This document shows, one piece after another, positions 48,939 to 58,299 of a stretch of 64,000 bases of DNA. The notes under the pieces are model-generated. The model searched no databases. It saw nothing but the letters and a program-made list of their open reading frames with translations, and was not told where the DNA came from. The translations under genes were made by a program, and so were the position numbers. Where the stretch lies: assembly GCA_018857735.1 (NCBI GenBank), contig JABMCL010000850.1, positions 78,501 through 142,500 of the forward strand, in the 5' to 3' direction. The stretch is from Alviniconcha marisindica. Its lineage: Eukaryota > Mollusca > Gastropoda > Provannidae. How positions within the stretch are numbered: the stretch's first letter is position 1; each line of letters starts with the position of its first letter.

Positions 48939-51899
48939 GGGTTGCGCTCATCGCAAAATTTTGCATAAATATTGCATTTTTTGGGTGCCGTACGCATTTT
49001 AGCCACATCGCTGCGTCACCGTACGCAAAATGACAACACCGATTAAACAAGCCTTATGCCTCACTGGTGGATGCCGCGTCACTCAACACTAGATCTACTT
49101 GCAAACTCAGTGTCATCTCAGCCGTTCAAGCCAGTCAATGAAGGGTGGAATCTGGACAGCGAAATATACGCGTAACTCCCGTAAGCTACCGTAATTTTTG
49201 GACTATAAGGTGACGGTGAAACATTTCCTAAAATCTTATCCATGCCCCTTATAGTTATAGTCGGTAGCGCCCTGTCTGTGAATAAAATTCACATACTTTT
49301 CCGAAAAAAAGAAAATGATTAATTTGAAACCGAATTCTAACGAACCCATATGGATCTGGAAGAAGATTGGTTCCCGTATCAGACAGGCCACAGACTGGCC
49401 AGACATTTTGCCGAACTGATCAGTGATATTTTCTGGTCAATCGACGGAGGACACGATCCCAGATATGGAATTTGGAACCAAGCAGTATGCCTACTTTGTC
49501 ATAGTGTAATATCATCAGAATTTACTCAAAGGTAGAAGACTACGAAATCAAAAACAAATCACGCGTCGACACCGAATACGAATGAAAGAAAATGGCGGCA
49601 GCCTCGACTTCAACTTCATCTCGTTGCTAAATCCCGCAGCAGACGAGAACTGGGTTTGCCGACATCGTCTTCTGCAGTTCTTCCTTTAAAAATGATGCCG
49701 TGTACGATGTTCCGATCTATTCAAACTTTTTATGTGAACAGCAAATTTACTGAACATTACCACATTTTTTGTGCACAGATAGACCTTTTTACTATTTTCG
49801 TCTGCTCACATTATAGACCGTGAGCTACAATCAGGTTACTATCATTTTGGCTTTGTAATGTGCGTTAATTCTAGGTTATACTGTACGCATTTGTTGTGCC
49901 ATTGACACAAAATACGTAATGTTTCACGTCGGTTGACGCAAATCTCTAAAAGGCAGCGCGACCCCTGATACATAAATATATATGTAACACTAAAACTAAT
50001 AAATTTATCTGATTCTGACTCTGAGTCTGAGTTAACAACTACAACAAATATTTAAAATAAATGACAATGTGAATGTATATTATTTGATAACTTATTCAAC
50101 TGGTCTGATGGGCAGAAAAAGTGAGAAACATGATTCATAATCATATCTGATATCAGTTTATACTTAATATAATTCTTAAACTTGGTCTGATGGGAAGAAA
50201 AAAAGAGAAACATGATTTATATCAATTTATACTTAATGTAATTATTAAACTAACACTTTCTCTCTAAGCTGATTCAGGTTAAAGTTAACAGCAGCTCTGG
50301 ATCACAATATCATGAATATGTGGATGGACTTTGTTAACTAGTGCAGCTTCAACCATTTTAAACTTGTACTTGTAGTACAGTACTAGCTCTAGAGTCATAC
50401 AAAACCAGACGAACATTATGTAGGATTTAGAGTAAGACTAAGAGTAAGACTCTACCTGTTAATTCAGCAAGTGTGGTATCATCTTTGTCTGTGAAGAAAT
50501 ATATCTGAAATAAAAAAGGCACAATCTATGATTTGGAGGATGAGTAACTCAGTAAGTAAGTAAGTAACTTGGTGTTTTACACCCAGTCAACCATTATGGT
50601 CATATCAGGGCGATTCTGATTATGAACTGTAACTTGTAATAACTGAGCATGACCATGAGCAGCACAAATTGAAAAAAAAATAATCCCCAAAACAGAACAA
50701 CTATCAGTATTACCTAAGGCAAGTAAAGTGAACTCTGTGCAAGCCTGCCAATCACAAAACATGCATTATTCAACATCAGTGAGACTCAGAGCCTGCAAAT
50801 ATCCCCCTTCAGAAATGTGCATTTTGATTGATGAGGTGCATTATTCCCCCCCCCCCTTTCCCCTCCCCCAGCACTCAGGCAGTCCTTATTCAGTCATACC
50901 CTTTCCCTTCTCCCTCTTCTCATTTTCTGATGATGATGACTGGTCAGTTTATTTCAATGGTTTCAAATATCACATCTACTATGCTTAAAGCTTGAAATGA
51001 AGAAATATCTTCAAGAAGAGAGAGAGAGACACTCAGTGAGAGAGAGTAAGAGAGGGGGGTGGGGGCGGTGGCAAACTGTGCATCATGTTCAAATGTTTGC
51101 CAAACCACCTGTTGACATTGGCCCCAGAGTTAAAAACACGTTACATACCAGAACGACAGAAGACAAAATGAAAACATTGACCCATATGGTTGATGCAACC
51201 AGCCCCAGGCGCAGAGGCAAAACTAACAAACTTTAAAGAAATACAAGATCAAAAAAAATAAAAATAAAAAAAAAATGTGTGGAAGTAAAACTTTTATAAT
51301 TATGAGCGAGTTATTAGAGAGAGACAGGCGAGGGGAGAGAGAGAAAGAGAAGAAGAGAGAGATACCTGATCTTTCGCCAGGAGATACCATGTCTGTAGCA
51401 CAAGCTGCAGGCGCGAGGCGTGGAACTTCCCACTTGTTTTCACACTGATGAAAATGTCTGAGATTTCAGTCGGCTGAACGGGCTGGCTATGGGTCAACTC
51501 TGTTGACAACTTTTTCTTTTGTGCACCGGAGCTATGCGTCTGAATGTCGGCCACTTCAGGCCCTAGTTTGTCGATAAACGATGCACGAGGAAAAGACTTC
51601 GCACTTCTTTGCTGCCTCGATTGGCCGTCGGGTCCAGCCGAAGCGTGGAGTTTGGAACTGCTTTCAAGAGGTTCGCCATTGTCATGCTTGAAGTGTCCCA
51701 AAAGTTTTTCAGGCTTTGTATAACTCACTACAGACAGTTTGAACCCTATGAAAACGTTTACTAACAGCAAGACAGATAAGACTGCGGCAAGTTTTACCGC
51801 CTTCCTAAACGATAAGCGCATATCTTGCTGAAAACTTCCATGAAACCGATGTTTGTCATCGCACACATTCCTTTTCAACTTCTTCTCCTCTGGAGCCAT
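36896..51899 (-). CDS. fng: Fringe beta-1,3-N-acetylglucosaminyltransferase
   Basis: Fringe is a Golgi type II membrane enzyme that adds GlcNAc from UDP-GlcNAc to O-fucose on Notch EGF repeats, changing Delta/Serrate responsiveness. CDS is complement(join(36896..36959, 38121..38203, 38560..38654, 40927..40997, 41737..41819, 43000..43147, 43565..43624, 45156..45198, 50456..50504, 51366..51899)), 409 aa, close to fly Fng. There is a signal-anchor helix at about residues 37-53 and a low-conservation stem. The catalytic domain starts at DIFISVKTSGKFH (about 148). The metal-binding DDD is at 235-237 (HFDDDTYVN), LPDDC at 319-323, and SIHCHLFP near the end. The start is the first ATG after an in-frame TGA (51939-51941). 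Every junction is GT-AG and phase-consistent. Residues 286-292 read ATGSGFC, one residue shorter than the usual ATGGAGFC. Confidence 0.96.
36960..38120 (-). other. fringe intron 9
   Basis: 1161 bp, with MITE copy B at 37222-37615. The flanks at 37030-37210 and 37640-37850 share short similar pieces (ataaaaactgt, cccatcaggg), suggesting an older duplication. Confidence 0.8.
37222..37615 (-). mobile_element. MITE-like element, copy B
   Basis: Inverted relative to 32615-33018. The end regions ctgatacata..agtttcggctgta and tgtatcagtgcctt are the imperfect terminal repeats. Interior landmarks ggctgccacacaatacagcc and gcatgctgtatttgg are shared with copy A. Confidence 0.8.
38121..38203 (-). CDS. 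fng: fringe exon 9
   Basis: 83 nt encoding ITLSYSKYGDKENVVNVAGF and SNEEDPT(R). The donor is GTGAGC. Confidence 0.95.
38560..38654 (-). CDS. fng: fringe exon 8
   Basis: 95 nt encoding (E)HLLRIQLTVIEGFRSHLE through QLQKQ; SHLE is conserved in fringe proteins. The donor is GTGGTT. Confidence 0.95.
39172..39229. repeat. (AG)n microsatellite
   Basis: 58 bp of uninterrupted AG. Confidence 0.95.
39472..39496. repeat. Poly-G tract (25)
   Basis: Uninterrupted G run. Confidence 0.95.
40335..40440 (-). repeat. Dispersed repeat, family X
   Basis: On the minus strand it reads gtggacagctgcgcgg, tgccccttcagtggcgtaac, ggcagagtttggaggaaggt. It aligns with 57140-57240. Confidence 0.65.
40585..40790 (+). 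repeat. Dispersed repeat, family X
   Basis: Landmarks: aaacgtctgatataatctga, gcaccaacaaaaaactg, gttagctgacag, tatggcgtaac, gtggttgaaggaaggatgtc. Confidence 0.75.
40927..40997 (-). CDS. fng: fringe exon 7
   Basis: 71 nt encoding GGRLKTIGENLRLPDDCVIG and YII. The acceptor is gattattttag and the donor GTAAGA. Confidence 0.95.
40998..41736 (-). other. fringe intron 6
   Basis: 739 bp, rich in A and CAA/AAC runs. Nothing else was recognised. Confidence 0.8.
41737..41819 (-). CDS. fng: fringe exon 6
   Basis: 83 nt encoding TRIAFWFATGSGFCISRG and LALKMMPHAG. The glycine-rich motif is one residue shorter than usual. Confidence 0.95.
41820..42999 (-). other. fringe intron 5
   Basis: 1180 bp, AT-rich. 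No feature was recognised. Confidence 0.8.
43000..43147 (-). CDS. fng: fringe exon 5 with the DDD motif
   Basis: 148 nt encoding WMCHFDDDTYVN (metal-binding DDD) and KHTEDWYLGKPSLKHPMEI to DHPG. It ends in phase 0; the donor is GTATAC. Confidence 0.95.
43148..43564 (-). other. fringe intron 4
   Basis: 417 bp. No feature was recognised. Confidence 0.8.
43565..43624 (-). CDS. fng: fringe exon 4
   Basis: 60 nt encoding (R)QSLCCKTSVEFDAYLASKK(R). The acceptor is gtttcag and the donor GTAAGC. Confidence 0.95.
43625..45155 (-). other. fringe intron 3
   Basis: 1531 bp containing a LINE 3'-end fragment at about 44545-44900. Confidence 0.8.
44545..44900 (-). pseudogene. LINE 3'-end fragment (reverse transcriptase C-terminus)
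   Basis: The minus-strand frame 44889-44722 is open for 55 codons. It reads RGHDRQFKLIQARTQYR, then SSFLLRTIKDWNCLPKEVVE and LDSFVSRA, then TAA at 44722-44724. This is the typical C-terminal RT tail of non-LTR retrotransposons (RTIxxWNxLP...VxAxxxxxF). A 3' UTR-like stretch follows down to a gaagaagaag-rich end. It is 5'-truncated and less decayed than the copy at 26 kb. Confidence 0.8.
45156..45198 (-). CDS. fng: fringe exon 3 (43 nt)
   Basis: A very short exon encoding GGHLINTNCTPSHT with split codons at both ends. The acceptor is gcctgtgtgcag and the donor GTACTG. It is easily missed by gene finders but required by the conserved TGGHLxNTxC motif. Confidence 0.93.
46921..47020 (+). repeat. 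Short direct repeat, 69-bp spacing
   Basis: tgacatggtgtgcttgcaga then gttttt occurs at about 46921 and again about 69 bp later. Confidence 0.85.
47890..47999 (+). repeat. Perfect 55-bp tandem duplication
   Basis: aagttgaggaagtgttccaa...catcaaaaact runs 47890-47944 and is repeated exactly at 47945-47999. Confidence 0.95.
48882..48935. repeat. (TA)n microsatellite
   Basis: 54 bp of TA directly abutting the left end of the hAT-like element. Confidence 0.95.
48936..49967. mobile_element. hAT-like non-autonomous DNA element
   Basis: Terminal repeats are CAGGGGTTGCGCT at the left and, reversed, CAGGGGTCGCGCT at the right, 12 of 13 matching. A CAGGG-type start is typical of hAT elements. Subterminal GTACGCA/TGCGTAC-type motifs recur near both ends (about 48988, 49020, 49883). 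An interior ccgtaatttttggactataagg piece resembles another widespread DNA-element end. The target duplication cannot be read because the left flank is (TA)n. No transposase is seen. Confidence 0.7.
50456..50504 (-). CDS. fng: fringe exon 2 (49 nt)
   Basis: Encodes IYFFTDKDDTTLAELT and one base. The acceptor is ttatttcag and the donor GTAGAG. The peptide matches the conserved FFTDKDD region. Confidence 0.93.
50505..51365 (-). other. fringe intron 1
   Basis: 861 bp containing a SINE tail at 50550-50615, a short poly-C near 50849 and GA-rich tracts near the donor. Confidence 0.8.
50550..50615 (-). mobile_element. SINE tail fragment
   Basis: On the minus strand it reads atcgccctgatatgacc, atggttgactgggtgtaaaa and then (TTAC)n. 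Sister of 26367-26430. Confidence 0.65.
51366..51899 (-). CDS. fng: fringe exon 1
   Basis: 178 codons, phase 0 end. It carries the cytoplasmic tail, the membrane anchor (about residues 37-53), the stem, and the start of the catalytic domain to LLAKDQ. The donor is GTATCT. Confidence 0.95.
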
Positions 51900-51980
51900 A
51901 AACCACACCGCTCTATTTTTAGAACGGCACACATGACCTCAGTGACAAATGTGTGGTTTAATGATCAGACCATCTTGTGC

Positions 51981-51982
<2 letters not shown>

Positions 51983-52016
<34 letters not shown>
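51983..52016. repeat. Poly-C tract (34), poly-G on the fringe strand
   Basis: 34 uninterrupted C, 84 bp upstream of the fringe ATG; it would be a run of 34 G in the fringe promoter or 5' UTR. Confidence 0.95.
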
Positions 52017-52302
52017 ATCCGGGAGGGCCTGCCGTAAAATTCTCATAAATAAAGTGATCAGTACTTAAAATTATGAGGCTACTGCCCCACCCCCACCCCC
52101 CATGGTATTGTGTGGCTAAAGGGGACAGACGGAACAGGTTTTGAAGGCCAAAGAAAAAAATATGTGCTCATTACTGACAGAAGACAAACATAAGCACCCA
52201 GAACTGAGTACTTGGCGACTTGATGCAGACTTTCTATCTCGTTTTTTGTTTTGTTTTGCTTTTGTATTAAATCACAAGTCATTGAAACTCGGCCCTTCAC
52301 AA

Positions 52303-52362
<60 letters not shown>
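52303..52362. repeat. (CT)n microsatellite
   Basis: About 60 bp with one interruption. Confidence 0.95.
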
Positions 52363-52365
<3 letters not shown>

Positions 52366-52473
52366 GTATGTTCATAATATGTAACTGAATGATGTATGGC
52401 ATGTGTTCATCTGGCGCTGTGAGCACGCTATGTTTTTTTGTGGAAATTCTCACGCATATCACTCATTCATGCC

Positions 52474-52474
52474 G

Positions 52475-52563
<89 letters not shown>
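52474..52563. repeat. (TA)n microsatellite
   Basis: About 90 bp with two AA interruptions. Confidence 0.95.
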
Positions 52564-52564
<1 letters not shown>

Positions 52565-53079
52565 ATGCCTGTAATTTGATATCTATTCATCAGTAGCTTA
52601 GCAAGGACTAGTTGTTAGACAGGTTTTTGACTGAACCTAAACTACAATCCTTGTAAAATAAAGTTTTCAACTTCGAGTTTGAGTTCTCCCTCTCTCTCTC
52701 TCCACTCTCCACTCAACTTATATGCTCTAAACTGGCATGCCAATGAACTGATACGTTAGATAAGCTTAGAATCTCTTTTCCCCATGCCTGCATGCACGAA
52801 AACAATGGAATTTGTTCCTCATAGGAGAGTGCCGGATGTAAAAAAAACATGGGTCTAAACCACCACCCCATACTATATTTTTCATCCATTCATTCTCTCT
52901 GTGTGATGTACTTAGAGCAGGGCTCAAAGTTACCGTGGAAACCAGGCTCACTTTATCACAGTGACAACCAGCAGACAAGTCATTCAGTTTATGTTATTGC
53001 ATTTCTCTGTCCATTTTTGTTCGACAATGCTTGTCACAAGTAAAAAGCATTCAAATAATTATTTTGTGTGTTCTGATAT

Positions 53080-53480
53080 AAACGCCTGATATAATTTGAG
53101 TTGTCTGATACAAATTTACTGTTTTTTGAGCACCAACGAAAAACTGGCCGTTAGCAGACAGTTCAAGTTTGTTTGTTTTTAAGTTATTTTTTATATTTTT
53201 TATAGACTTATGGCGTAATTCATTATGGTAGTAATTAAGATTCTTCCGGCAAGCACTGAACTTAAAAAAAAAAAAAAAAAAGTTACTTCACCTCTCATAT
53301 TATTTTTCATTTTTTAACCGTTTCACTGTTTTGTGGCCTGAAGAAGGGGATTTCCCTGACTTCGTGTTGTCTATGTCATAATAAATGAGCGTTCTTTTGA
53401 ATCTTTTATGTGTTTGGATCTAATTATGGTAGTGGTTGGAGGAAGGATGTGATAAACCAGTGCTTGGAGTCAGCAGGACA
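53080..53480 (+). repeat. Dispersed repeat, family X, interrupted
   Basis: Landmarks: aacgcctgatataatttgag, gcaccaacgaaaaactg, gttagcagacag, tatggcgtaa. It then resumes after an insertion with gtggttggaggaaggatgtg and ccagtgcttgg. Confidence 0.75.
53233..53422 (+). mobile_element. Family Y insertion inside family X
   Basis: 190 bp flanked by an 11-bp direct repeat ATTATGGTAGT (53222-53232 and 53423-53433). It contains an A-run and the family Y landmarks also found at 12990-13115. The clean target duplication shows it inserted after the family X copy. Confidence 0.8.
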
Positions 53481-53587
53481 TACTGACTGCAAAGGAGAAA
53501 AGGGACGATTTCGTGTCACCATATCTTAAAGACGGAGGAAGTAAAACTTAAACGAACAAGAGTGACCTGCAGTCAAAAACCCTGTTA

Positions 53588-53597
53588 CGCATGCGCA
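53588..53597. promoter_or_regulatory. NRF1-like site, STX8 promoter
   Basis: CGCATGCGCA matches the core of the palindromic NRF1 motif. An ETS-like ACTTCCG follows at 53615-53621. Both lie just upstream of the STX8 start, as in many housekeeping promoters. Function is inference. Confidence 0.5.
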
Positions 53598-53629
53598 CAG
53601 TCAGCAGACGGCTTACTTCCGCAAACATC

Positions 53630-53646
53630 ATGGCTTCCGATTCGTG
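53630..53646 (+). CDS. STX8: STX8 exon 1 (17 nt coding)
   Basis: ATGGCTTCCGATTCGTG, then donor gtatga. It encodes MASDS and two bases of the Trp codon. Confidence 0.9.
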
Positions 53647-55815
53647 GTATGATTTTCTTTATAAACTTGTTTAACTTTGCGTATTACTGTAAACGCCGGA
53701 AGACGTACACTTTTTTCAAAAACAGCTTAGACAAGGCTCACAAGTGTGGATTCTGCTCCTGTTGTTATTACATAGATCTTTGGGTAGTCCTGTGTTTCGT
53801 TTGATCACGTTCTGGTGCTTTTATTTTTGATCATGTGATGCCCTGTCACTATCAGATTCAGAAGTAGGCCAATACAATTTATCCCCCTCCCCCCAACCAC
53901 ACACATACACACACACACAGCACCACCACAACCAACAACAACAACAACCAACAACAACAACAACCAACAAAGCAACAACAACAACAACAACTAGTAAACA
54001 GAAATCAGTTTTGAGAAACTGTCACTTTATAAAAAGTAGATTGGTAATCCTTTTTTTTAGTGTCCTGAAGTATTGCCTCATTTCACTTCTATTGTTGTTC
54101 ATTTTTTGTGTTGTACTTGCTGAAGTTTTGCTGTTTCGAAAGTCATTCATCGTCATTAAACAGTTGTTTTTTCCTTTTAATTTTATGGTTGTTACTTATT
54201 GAATGCACATTATGTGCCTGCACGAGACCAGGAACTGAATAGTTCACCAGTTTATTTTTTGTTTATTTTTTAGTTACTTTGTACACAATGCAAAATGATG
54301 TGTAAGTGTGAGTATATTCAATAATTTTACCCGTTTCTTTTGTACAGGCTAAGTGAGTATGAAACATGCTCCCGTTTAGGGCAGCAGATCATGGAAACTA
54401 TCAATGAACGCAACAAACACAGTCGTACCAGCTCCAACTACACAAAGGTAAGTTAAATGCTGTATGTATATCACTGGATGTGATTCTGGCACATTTCTTA
54501 GCAACAGTGCTAACAGTAACACTGAGTAATTTTAGTAAGTAATGAATGCTTAGAAGCTGTTATAAGACAGTGGTCCTGGGGAAAAGAGAGTGGCTGACTT
54601 TTTGGCTGACTTTTTGTCTCTCTCTCTCTCTCACTCTCTCTCTCACATGAATATTTGGATCTGCTGATGAGGCAGTAATTGTAATACTGATCCTGTCATC
54701 TCTATTTGTTCTGCTTCTTCAGATGTTTACCTGAGAATAAAAAAAAGTGTTTCATTGGTGCATTCATTTTGACTGAGTTTTTGTTGTTGTTTTGATTTTT
54801 GTGTGTGTACACATGTGCCATTTTTATGATCTGCCAACCAATGATTACAGTTGTGAGCATAACATTGCCTGCTTATAGTATATTACATAATACATTACAC
54901 TATTTACAGAGCATACATTGAGTAAGTGCTCTGAGGTTTGACTATGAATTTGTGATCATTGGGGGAGGGTGGGGGAATAAGTAAGACACGAGATGTGTGT
55001 ATTCATGTTATATTACTGCTAGCCTTTCGGCTTATTTGACTGTATAATTCATTTCATTTCAATGTTCACCCAGGGCAATTTCTTCCTGTTGCAATTGACA
55101 GTTGTAATATGTATCTATTGCTGCCTTTTCACTGCCATAAATATATGACTGGAACAACCAAGCACATACTGAAATAGAAATTTATAATTATAAATAATAT
55201 TAAACAGCCAGCCAAACAGATTGTTATTTAATACTAATGTATTTTTTTCCTTACCCATTGATTGAATTGTTGCAAGTCAATATATCATCTTGCTTACTCC
55301 TAATATAATCAGTAAATGACTGCCTTGCAATTTTGCACAGTTGTAGTTTGTACAGAGGTGCAGGTGTATTATATTTTATAATGCACATTCGATGTAGGAG
55401 AAAATGTAATATTTAGGCAAAAGTTTACAAGTACGAATTAGTGTGACCTTTGAATTAAAGGTTTGGTATTGATTTTGTTTCCTTTGCAGCTGTCGGCAAA
55501 GGCACGCACAACACTTCGCCATTTTCAAACAGATTTGAATCGCTTGAAGCAGAACCTGATGAGAGCATCCTCATCATACCACATGTATCCTTTCTGTCAC
55601 TCTAATAGTATTGTAATGTAATGGAAACTTATTGCTATGATTACATCTATGCATGTAGCTTTGTGATTTGAATTTTCTCAGGTCACACAGCAAAATAAAA
55701 TCAGCCTTTGAAGTTTGATGCTGTTTTTGCTGTTTTTCATGGTAATTTTATTTATGCATTGATTTAATGTTTTCTGTTTTTAATCTTAGATTATTTTTGT
55801 TTCTCTCTCTCTGTC

Positions 55816-55854
<39 letters not shown>

Positions 55855-56545
55855 CACACACACACACCATGGCTCTCTTTTGAAATACTCATTGTCAAAT
55901 TATAGCAAAACCAGAGTGGTATTTACTCAAACACCATTGATGCATACATAAGTTTTATTCCCAAGCAATCACCTGCATTAAATAAATAACATATTTTGAT
56001 ACAACTTATAGTTTTTACAACTAAAATGAGTGGTCCTTTCTTTGTGTGATATTTTTTAGAAGTAAATGGATTAATTTTTGGATTGACACCTCTGAAACAG
56101 ACCCTCTCTCCTCCAGAGGTAAAATTACAATCAAGGGTAGATGCCTTACTGTGATTGATAACACAGTCAGTGGAGCTCATGTTTCGAGGGTTTGAGGGGT
56201 GTGTGAAAGTATATAGGGGTGGGCGGAAATACTGGATGCTTTCCAGTTCAACAACTTTCTTTTTGGTCGCTTTTTGCTTTCATTCCTCTACTCTACTGGT
56301 TTTGTTTCGCTGATTTTATAAGCCTGCTATTTTACTCTGAAGTTTGCTCAGACTGCTAGTTTTACTCTGTTTAAGTGTTAATGGTTCAACGGAGATGAGT
56401 TTGACCTCTGCAGTCTTTGTTAAGATCCTTAACTGCATCATAGCACACAGCGTGAAGTGGAACGGCGCCAGCGGATGCTGGATGGCCTGGTTACGAAGGA
56501 GAAGCAGATTGACCAGGCATTCAAAAATGAAGGTTCAGAGAGCAG
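53630..56545 (+). CDS. STX8: Syntaxin-8, N-terminal part (gene continues to the right)
   Basis: STX8 is a Qc-type endosomal/lysosomal SNARE. Exons join(53630..53646, 54348..54447, 55490..55584, 56444..56545) encode 104 complete residues plus two bases of the next codon. The start MASDSWLSEYETCSRLGQQI parallels vertebrate syntaxin-8, and the fourth exon carries ITQREVERRQRMLDGLVTKE then FKNEGSES, matching the conserved ITQxExxRRQxLLDxLVTxE...FKNEG block. This is the N-terminal helical region; the SNARE motif and membrane anchor are not in the window. An in-frame upstream ATG at 53591 would add 13 residues, but the alignment and the overlap with the NRF1-like motif favour 53630. All introns are GT-AG with matching phases. 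Confidence 0.94.
53647..54347 (+). other. STX8 intron 1
   Basis: 701 bp with CAA-rich runs (53930-53995). No other feature was recognised. Confidence 0.8.
54348..54447 (+). CDS. STX8: STX8 exon 2
   Basis: 100 nt; acceptor ttttgtacag, donor gtaagt. It encodes (W)LSEYETCSRLGQQIMETI through SSNYTK. Confidence 0.94.
54448..55489 (+). other. STX8 intron 2
   Basis: 1042 bp, AT-rich, with a short CT-rich patch near 54618-54645. Nothing else was recognised. Confidence 0.8.
55490..55584 (+). CDS. STX8: STX8 exon 3
   Basis: 95 nt; acceptor tttcctttgcag, donor gtatcc. It encodes LSAKARTTLRHFQTDLNRLK through SSSYH and two bases. Confidence 0.94.
55585..56443 (+). other. STX8 intron 3
   Basis: 859 bp with (AC)n at 55821-55867. 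Nothing else was recognised. Confidence 0.8.
56444..56545 (+). CDS. STX8: STX8 exon 4
   Basis: 102 nt; acceptor tgcatcatag, donor gtaaac. It encodes (I)TQREVERRQRMLDGLVTKE through KNEGSES and two bases. Confidence 0.94.
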
Positions 56546-56754
56546 GTAAACTCAGTTTCATGTTAACTGTATTGTAAGCTAAACGTAAGATGCTGACAAC
56601 TAACAGTTTTAGCGTCTTGCTGCTGATTCAAAATCCACTATACTTTGTATAATATATAACTATATATATAACAATCTGGTGTTATACTGAAACTTGTGTA
56701 CCACTGCTTGTGAATGATTCTTAAGTCAGCTTATTATTCCAGCTGCACTGTTTA

Positions 56755-56945
56755 GAATTCAACAGGTGCAGTCACAAACTCCAAGCATCAATTTATGACA
56801 TCCTTCCTCTAACCAGTGCCATAATTGGTTACACTAGGTCTCTGAAAAGTGCAGGCTAACTGACATTTTTTTCTTGGTGCTCAAAGGGCATTAACTTAAG
56901 TTTGTAATAAGTTTGTAACCAAACAGACAACTCAAACTATACCAG
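56755..56945 (-). repeat. Dispersed repeat, family X
   Basis: On the minus strand it reads tgccctttgagcaccaagaa, gttagcctgcac, attatggcactggttagagg and aaggatgtc. Confidence 0.75.
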
Positions 56946-57139
56946 GCTGTGTTCCTGTTACACCTGTTCACAATGCTTATGCCAGCATGAATGAAACCAA
57001 AATTGTTCAGGTTGGGACAGACCTATTATATTGCCTGTGGCAGGTATGGTATGATGCCATGTTGCTTCCACATCCTTAGCTCTCAAACAGTTTGCATGTT
57101 TTCAGAGGGTGCTGACAACATGCAACTTAGGGCAATTTT

Positions 57140-57240
57140 GGTAGACAGATGTGCAGAAATAAGGAAATGCCCTTTCAGAGTTCAGTGGCATAACCAGTTA
57201 TGGCAGACTTTGGAGGAAGGGTGCCTGAAAACAAGCCATG
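57140..57240 (+). repeat. Dispersed repeat, family X fragment
   Basis: gtagacagatgtgcag, aaatgccctttcag, agtggcataaccagttatgg, tttggaggaagggtg; aligns with 40335-40440. Confidence 0.65.
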
Positions 57241-58221
57241 GAGTGTCAGTCATATGCTTTGGTAGGTTGTTGGGGTCAAGTGACACTCTTGATCAGAAGA
57301 ACTAAAACTCTTGTGTTCACGTAGCTGCTGCATGGTGATCTTACGTCTTGTGGTCCTTCTTGATCAGTTTTATTAAATGTTATATCGCTTGTTGCATTGA
57401 AAAGCCAGTGTGTACCCCCACATCTTTTTCTTTCTTCACACAAACTGGTTGTTTTCCCACAAAATCAGTGATTTTCTCTAAGAAACCTTTTTTTTTAAAT
57501 TCTCCATATGATTTTTTGGTGGTTCAGAATATTATTTGGGGATGAATTATGGTTGTATGTTTCATTTTTGTATTCTTGTTTTTCTTTGTCTTTTTGTTTG
57601 TTAATTTTTTTTGGATCCACTATGTTCTCTAAAAAAGCTGATATTCAGTTTTTGCACTTTTTAGAATCAGTGTTTTTGTTTGGTGTTTGACGTAGCTGCA
57701 ACACAATTTTGTTTTTAGATATGTAAATGCTGCCAACAGGTAAGACAGAGAAATTTTGTTTTTCATGATGTGAACTGTCAACCACATGCTGCACAGACCT
57801 CCCCTCCAGTTTTCCACACTTTTTAAACTGACATCTCCTCTCCCAACCCCTCACCACCCCCCTGCCCCTGACACCCCACCACCAAAAAACAACAACCTGC
57901 AAGAAAATTTCTTGAAGGAGGTGGGGTGGAGGAGTGGTTTGGATGCTAGATTCAAGGACTGAGAGGCTGTGGGCTTAAATCCTGCTTAACTCTCCTGGTG
58001 ATATTCACTGAGTGGTGGGCACAGTGTCTAGTACTTTAGGTGAGGGGAGAAAAACAAATTAACAGAACAAAAAACAAAAAACAAACAAAACAATAGCAAA
58101 ACAAACAAACAAACAAACAAAAACAAAAAACAAAAAACAACAACAAGAAAACAACAAAACCCCACAAAAAACTAAACAAACAAAAATCGCCCTATAACAA
58201 ACAAACAAAACCCAGAGAAAC

Positions 58222-58222
<1 letters not shown>

Positions 58223-58294
<72 letters not shown>
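58223..58294. repeat. (AC)n microsatellite
   Basis: 72 bp, nearly pure; it abuts the left end of the 244-bp duplication. Confidence 0.95.

Positions 58295-58299
<5 letters not shown>

Larger units (their letters stand above)
45199..50455 (-). other. fringe intron 2
   Basis: 5257 bp, the longest fringe intron. It contains a 2.9-kb TIR element (45557-48450) and a 1.0-kb hAT-like element (48936-49967), so three-quarters of it is mobile DNA. Confidence 0.8.
51900..53629. other. Head-to-head intergenic region fringe / STX8
   Basis: 1.73 kb between divergent start codons. It holds poly-C at 51983-52016, (CT)n at 52303-52362, (TA)n at 52474-52563 and a family X repeat split by another insertion (53080-53480). 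The STX8 promoter motifs are at the right end. No separate gene is seen. Confidence 0.7.

Noticed and set aside
49350..49535. 61-codon frame inside the hAT-like element as a transposase remnant
   Set aside because: No recognisable hAT dimerisation or catalytic motif; too short to support.
51366..51932. Fringe start at 51932
   Set aside because: That codon is GTG, not ATG; the first in-frame ATG after the upstream stop is at 51899.
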